A stretch of 34,611 nt of DNA, taken from contig JANQML010000205.1 in the NCBI GenBank assembly GCA_028280105.1, forward strand, positions 1-34,611, read 5' to 3'. Made by a program: the position numbers and the translations under genes. The stretch is from Desulfobacula sp. (lineage in GTDB: Bacteria > Desulfobacterota > Desulfobacteria > Desulfobacterales > Desulfobacteraceae). The notes under the pieces were generated by a model that saw only the letters and a list, made by a program, of their open reading frames with translations, did not search any database and was not told the origin of the DNA. Position 1 is the stretch's first letter. Each line of letters starts with the position of its first letter. Of the stretch, positions 32,540-34,611 are shown piece by piece.

Positions 32540-34108
32540 ATGCAGAAACGAAATAAAAATGTGGTCATGATCATGTGTGACAGCCTCCAGTGGCATTATA
32601 TGGGATGCTACGGCGGTAAAGTAAAAACCCCGAACTTTGACAGACTGGCCAGGGAAGGGGTGGTCCTGGACAATGTCTACTCCGAAGGCCTGCCCACCAT
32701 CCCGGTGCGCCGGGCCCTGTTCACCGGACGCTACACCCTTCCCTACCGTGGCTGGTCCCCGCTGGAACTGGACGATACCACCATTGCCGATATTCTCTGG
32801 CGGTACTCCACCTATTCCGCCCTGATTACGGATACGGCCGTCATGCACCTGCCCAAGTACGGGTATCAAAGGGGATTTGACTATGTCTACAACCTGAGGG
32901 GCCATGATGATGACAACCACTACTATGCCGAAGATCCGCTCTACCATCTGAAGATGGAAGATTACCACAAACCGGCCTACCGGACCGATGAAAACGGCAA
33001 CAAGGTTGAAGAGATGTGGTCTGAATTTTCCAAGGATGAAATGAAGGGATATCTGGCCCAGCGCCAGTACTGGAGAACGGATGCCGATCAGAACGTGGCC
33101 CAGATTGCCAAACAGTCCATCCGCTTTCTGGAAGAGGCGGACCGGAATAAACCCTTTTTCCTGTGGATCGACAGCTTTGATCCCCATGAACCATGGGATG
33201 CCCCCTCCATTTACGATGATGACCTCAAATGCCCCTATGATCCCGATTATGACGGCCAGGAAATCTGGAATCCGGTCTCCACCTATGCGGACAACGTGTA
33301 TACAGACCGGGAAATGGAACACATCCGCGCCCTGTACGCGGAAAAGATAACCAACGTGGACAAATGGCTGGGCAAGGTTCTGGACCGGATCAGAGAACTG
33401 GGTCTGGAAAGGGACACCATGGTGGTTCTCATGTCCGACCACGGAGAACCGTTGGGCAACGGTAAACACGGTCACGGCATTGTCAGAAAATGCCGCCCCT
33501 GGCCCTATGAAGAGCTGGTCCACATTCCCATGATCGTCAAGGCAGAAGGGCTTGAGGCTGGCACCCGCACCTCCGCCCTGGTACAGAATATCGATATCAC
33601 TCCCACCATGATGGAATGGATGAACATCCCCAAAGAGGCCTGGTCAGACATGCAGGGCAAAAGCCTGTGGCCGCTGCTCAAAGGCGAAGTGGACGATATC
33701 CGGGATTTTCTGATCACCGGTTTCTTCGGCCAGTCCTGGAGCATCATCACCAAAGAGTGGTCCTATATTCACTGGCTGAACACCGTGGCACTGGAAAATT
33801 CCGAAGCCGGGGGAAAAACCATGTTCGAAGTCTTTGATATCCAGGAAGGCGAAGTTTCGGAAGGGGTGGGCGATACCCAAACCATGTTTGACAGGATCAA
33901 GGCCCAGCAGGAAAACCAGTGGACCTGCGTGCCCGGTTCCCTCACCGAAGTGCCGGAAAAAGACGGCCTGTTTAACCGGTCAAAAGATCCGTTTCAGCTT
34001 GAAAACGTGGCAGAACAATTTCCCGAAAAAGCAAGGGAAATGTATGACAGACTAAGGGAGTTCATGCTGGAACTCAAAGCCGAATCCATCTACCCGGATA
34101 TGGATTAA
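32540..34108 (+). CDS. cytoplasmic sulfatase-fold (alkaline phosphatase superfamily) hydrolase with Thr nucleophile
   Basis: This 522-residue protein has the sulfatase fold: NVVMIMCDSLQWHYMGCYG at the N-terminus, TPNFDRLAREG, VLMSDHGEPLGNGKHGHG, and ALVQNIDITPTMMEWM near the C-terminus. Metal-site residues are seen at Asp14, Asp300, His301 and His310/His312; His216 (DPHEPW) is also conserved-looking. Classical sulfatases have C/S-x-P-x-R, where Cys or Ser becomes formylglycine. Here the motif is T53-I-P55-V-R57 followed by RALFTGR. Thr cannot form formylglycine but is the nucleophile in NPP phosphodiesterases and phosphonoacetate hydrolase of the same superfamily. A phospho- or phosphonate ester substrate is therefore as likely as a sulfate ester. 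There is no signal peptide. It is probably driven by the sigma-54 promoter upstream. Confidence 0.85.
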   Translation: MQKRNKNVVMIMCDSLQWHYMGCYGGKVKTPNFDRLAREGVVLDNVYSEGLPTIPVRRALFTGRYTLPYRGWSPLELDDTTIADILWRYSTYSALITDTAVMHLPKYGYQRGFDYVYNLRGHDDDNHYYAEDPLYHLKMEDYHKPAYRTDENGNKVEEMWSEFSKDEMKGYLAQRQYWRTDADQNVAQIAKQSIRFLEEADRNKPFFLWIDSFDPHEPWDAPSIYDDDLKCPYDPDYDGQEIWNPVSTYADNVYTDREMEHIRALYAEKITNVDKWLGKVLDRIRELGLERDTMVVLMSDHGEPLGNGKHGHGIVRKCRPWPYEELVHIPMIVKAEGLEAGTRTSALVQNIDITPTMMEWMNIPKEAWSDMQGKSLWPLLKGEVDDIRDFLITGFFGQSWSIITKEWSYIHWLNTVALENSEAGGKTMFEVFDIQEGEVSEGVGDTQTMFDRIKAQQENQWTCVPGSLTEVPEKDGLFNRSKDPFQLENVAEQFPEKAREMYDRLREFMLELKAESIYPDMD

Positions 34109-34116
34109 TCACACGG

Positions 34117-34153
34117 ATCTGCCGGCCGGTGAATCTTTCGGCCGGCAGATTTT
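34117..34153 (+). terminator. strong stem-loop between the sulfatase-fold gene and thioredoxin
   Basis: ATCTGCCGGCC (34117-34127) pairs perfectly with GGCCGGCAGAT (34140-34150) around a 12-base loop; TTTT spans 34150-34153, followed by GGTTT. It lies 9 bases after the sulfatase-fold stop. It may terminate most transcripts, so that thioredoxin depends on read-through or its own promoter, or it may protect the upstream mRNA. Confidence 0.65.
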
Positions 34154-34176
34154 GGTTTAAACAAAGGGAAGATCCC

Positions 34177-34500
34177 ATGACAATAGAAATGATAAAAGAA
34201 CTGACAGACAAGGAATTTGAATTCGCCGTTTCCAACGGATTGAACATTGTCCTGTTTTATAAAGACAAATGCCCCTATTGCAATGCCATGAAAAAAATCC
34301 TGACCAAATTCTCAGGAATGCCTGCCGCCCAGGGCAAAGCGATCACCTATTTTCAAATGAACCGGGAAAACTGTCCCCAAACCGTGGCAGATCTGAACGT
34401 CGGACGGATCCCCTCCCTTTTTATTTTTAAAGACGGGGAGAAGACCGCTGAACGAAGCGGGGATGTCACCTACCGCCAGCTTGAAAAGATGGTGGTCTGA
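34177..34500 (+). CDS. thioredoxin-like protein with CPYC active site
   Basis: This 107-residue protein has a thioredoxin fold. The redox motif is CPYC (33-36, in FYKDKCPYCNAM), which is the glutaredoxin-type dipeptide rather than the CGPC of TrxA. The cis-proline loop reads GRIPSLFIF. ATG 34177 has AAAGGGA 7-8 bases upstream. An open frame runs 48 bases further upstream but crosses the stem-loop and lacks a site. It lies 14 bases before a thioredoxin-reductase-like gene, so the two probably form an electron-transfer pair. Such dedicated Trx/TrxR pairs are known next to glycine/sarcosine/betaine reductase genes. What they serve here would be shown by the genes beyond the window. Confidence 0.85.
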   Translation: MTIEMIKELTDKEFEFAVSNGLNIVLFYKDKCPYCNAMKKILTKFSGMPAAQGKAITYFQMNRENCPQTVADLNVGRIPSLFIFKDGEKTAERSGDVTYRQLEKMVV

Positions 34501-34514
34501 ACCGGAGCCGACAA

Positions 34515-34611
34515 ATGAAAGAGATATACGATATCATCATCCTCGGGGGCGGGATTGCCGGCATGACCGCCGCCATATATGCGGCCCGGGCAAACCTTCG
34601 CACCGTGATCC
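34515..34611 (+). CDS. trxB: thioredoxin-reductase-like flavoprotein, N-terminal fragment
   Basis: The gene begins 14 bases after the thioredoxin stop and runs off the window; 32 codons are seen. IIILGGGIAGMTAAIYAARANL is the FAD-binding dinucleotide fold (GxGxxG-type, here GGGIAG) as in thioredoxin reductase and related disulfide reductases. The pairing with a CPYC thioredoxin supports the thioredoxin reductase call over other members. The NADPH site and the CxxC active site lie outside the window. Confidence 0.75.
   Translation, partial: MKEIYDIIILGGGIAGMTAAIYAARANLRTVI

Noticed and set aside
32507-33523. Open frame of 338 codons on the minus strand
   Set aside because: Antisense shadow of the sulfatase-fold gene, whose motifs are clear on the plus strand.
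1-34611. CRISPR array, tRNA or rRNA genes
   Set aside because: No regularly spaced repeats and no tRNA or rRNA signatures were seen on either strand.

Overview
The window looks like a chromosomal segment of an anaerobic, Gram-negative, Desulfobacteraceae-type deltaproteobacterium. This is inferred from gene style and content, not from a marker gene. The signs are moderate GC, a solitary sigma-54 activator, PAS/GAF signalling proteins, 4Fe-4S enzymes, a TRAP transporter feeding organosulfonate catabolism with no sulfite exporter in view, and a thioredoxin/thioredoxin reductase pair. Most genes are chromosomal in style. Two AT-rich stretches (about 6.5-8.2 kb and 12.0-13.9 kb) look acquired.

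Layout. (1) 1-1265: the end of a probable metallo-beta-lactamase-fold protein, then a LoiP/YggG-like M48 lipoprotein protease. (2) 1451-6246: a minus-strand metal operon with a P1B-type ATPase whose transmembrane motif is SCG instead of CPC. It is flanked by two HMA-like membrane proteins and two small membrane proteins, and lies next to a DtxR/MntR regulator. A related palindrome sits upstream of each transcription unit. (3) 6481-8189: an EamA exporter and a methyltransferase whose 5' end was cut off by a decayed IS3-family element. (4) 8190-11891: a SpoIIE-type phosphatase with PAS and GAF domains, a LysR regulator, and a divergent QueG-like double 4Fe-4S protein. (5) 12249-13515: an AT-rich islet with a membrane-anchored HNH nuclease and a YefM/YoeB pair whose toxin lacks the usual catalytic His. 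(6) 13870-17627: a tight five-gene operon with a sensor-less chemoreceptor, two V4R-like proteins, a cysteine-desulfurase-like PLP enzyme and an unknown 99-residue protein, followed by an acetolactate-synthase-like enzyme.

(7) 19600-27417 is the metabolic core: an IclR regulator divergent from dctPQM, an HpsN-type histidinol-dehydrogenase homologue, a DegT-family aminotransferase and a CuyA-type cysteate sulfo-lyase. Together they suggest uptake of a C3 sulfonate (DHPS, cysteate or cysteinolate), oxidation, and cleavage to pyruvate, ammonia and sulfite. In a sulfate reducer the sulfite would serve as electron acceptor. The promoter (TTGACA-N17-TAGAGT) and a perfect palindrome just downstream of it are visible.

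(8) 27528-29262: a CGNR zinc-finger regulator divergent from azlCD. (9) 29380-34611: a PAS/AAA+ sigma-54 activator overlapping a RhuM-family gene. After a 720-bp intergenic region come a cytoplasmic sulfatase-fold enzyme, a CPYC thioredoxin and the start of a thioredoxin reductase. That intergenic region holds clustered GTCGTG/CACGAC dyads, an IHF-like site and a -24/-12 promoter, so the activator probably controls the sulfatase-fold gene. That enzyme has Thr where sulfatases have the Cys/Ser that becomes formylglycine, so it is probably not a classical sulfatase.

The best candidates for something undescribed are the chemoreceptor/V4R/PLP-enzyme operon, the HpsN-DegT-CuyA sulfonate route, and the sigma-54-controlled Thr-type 'sulfatase' operon.
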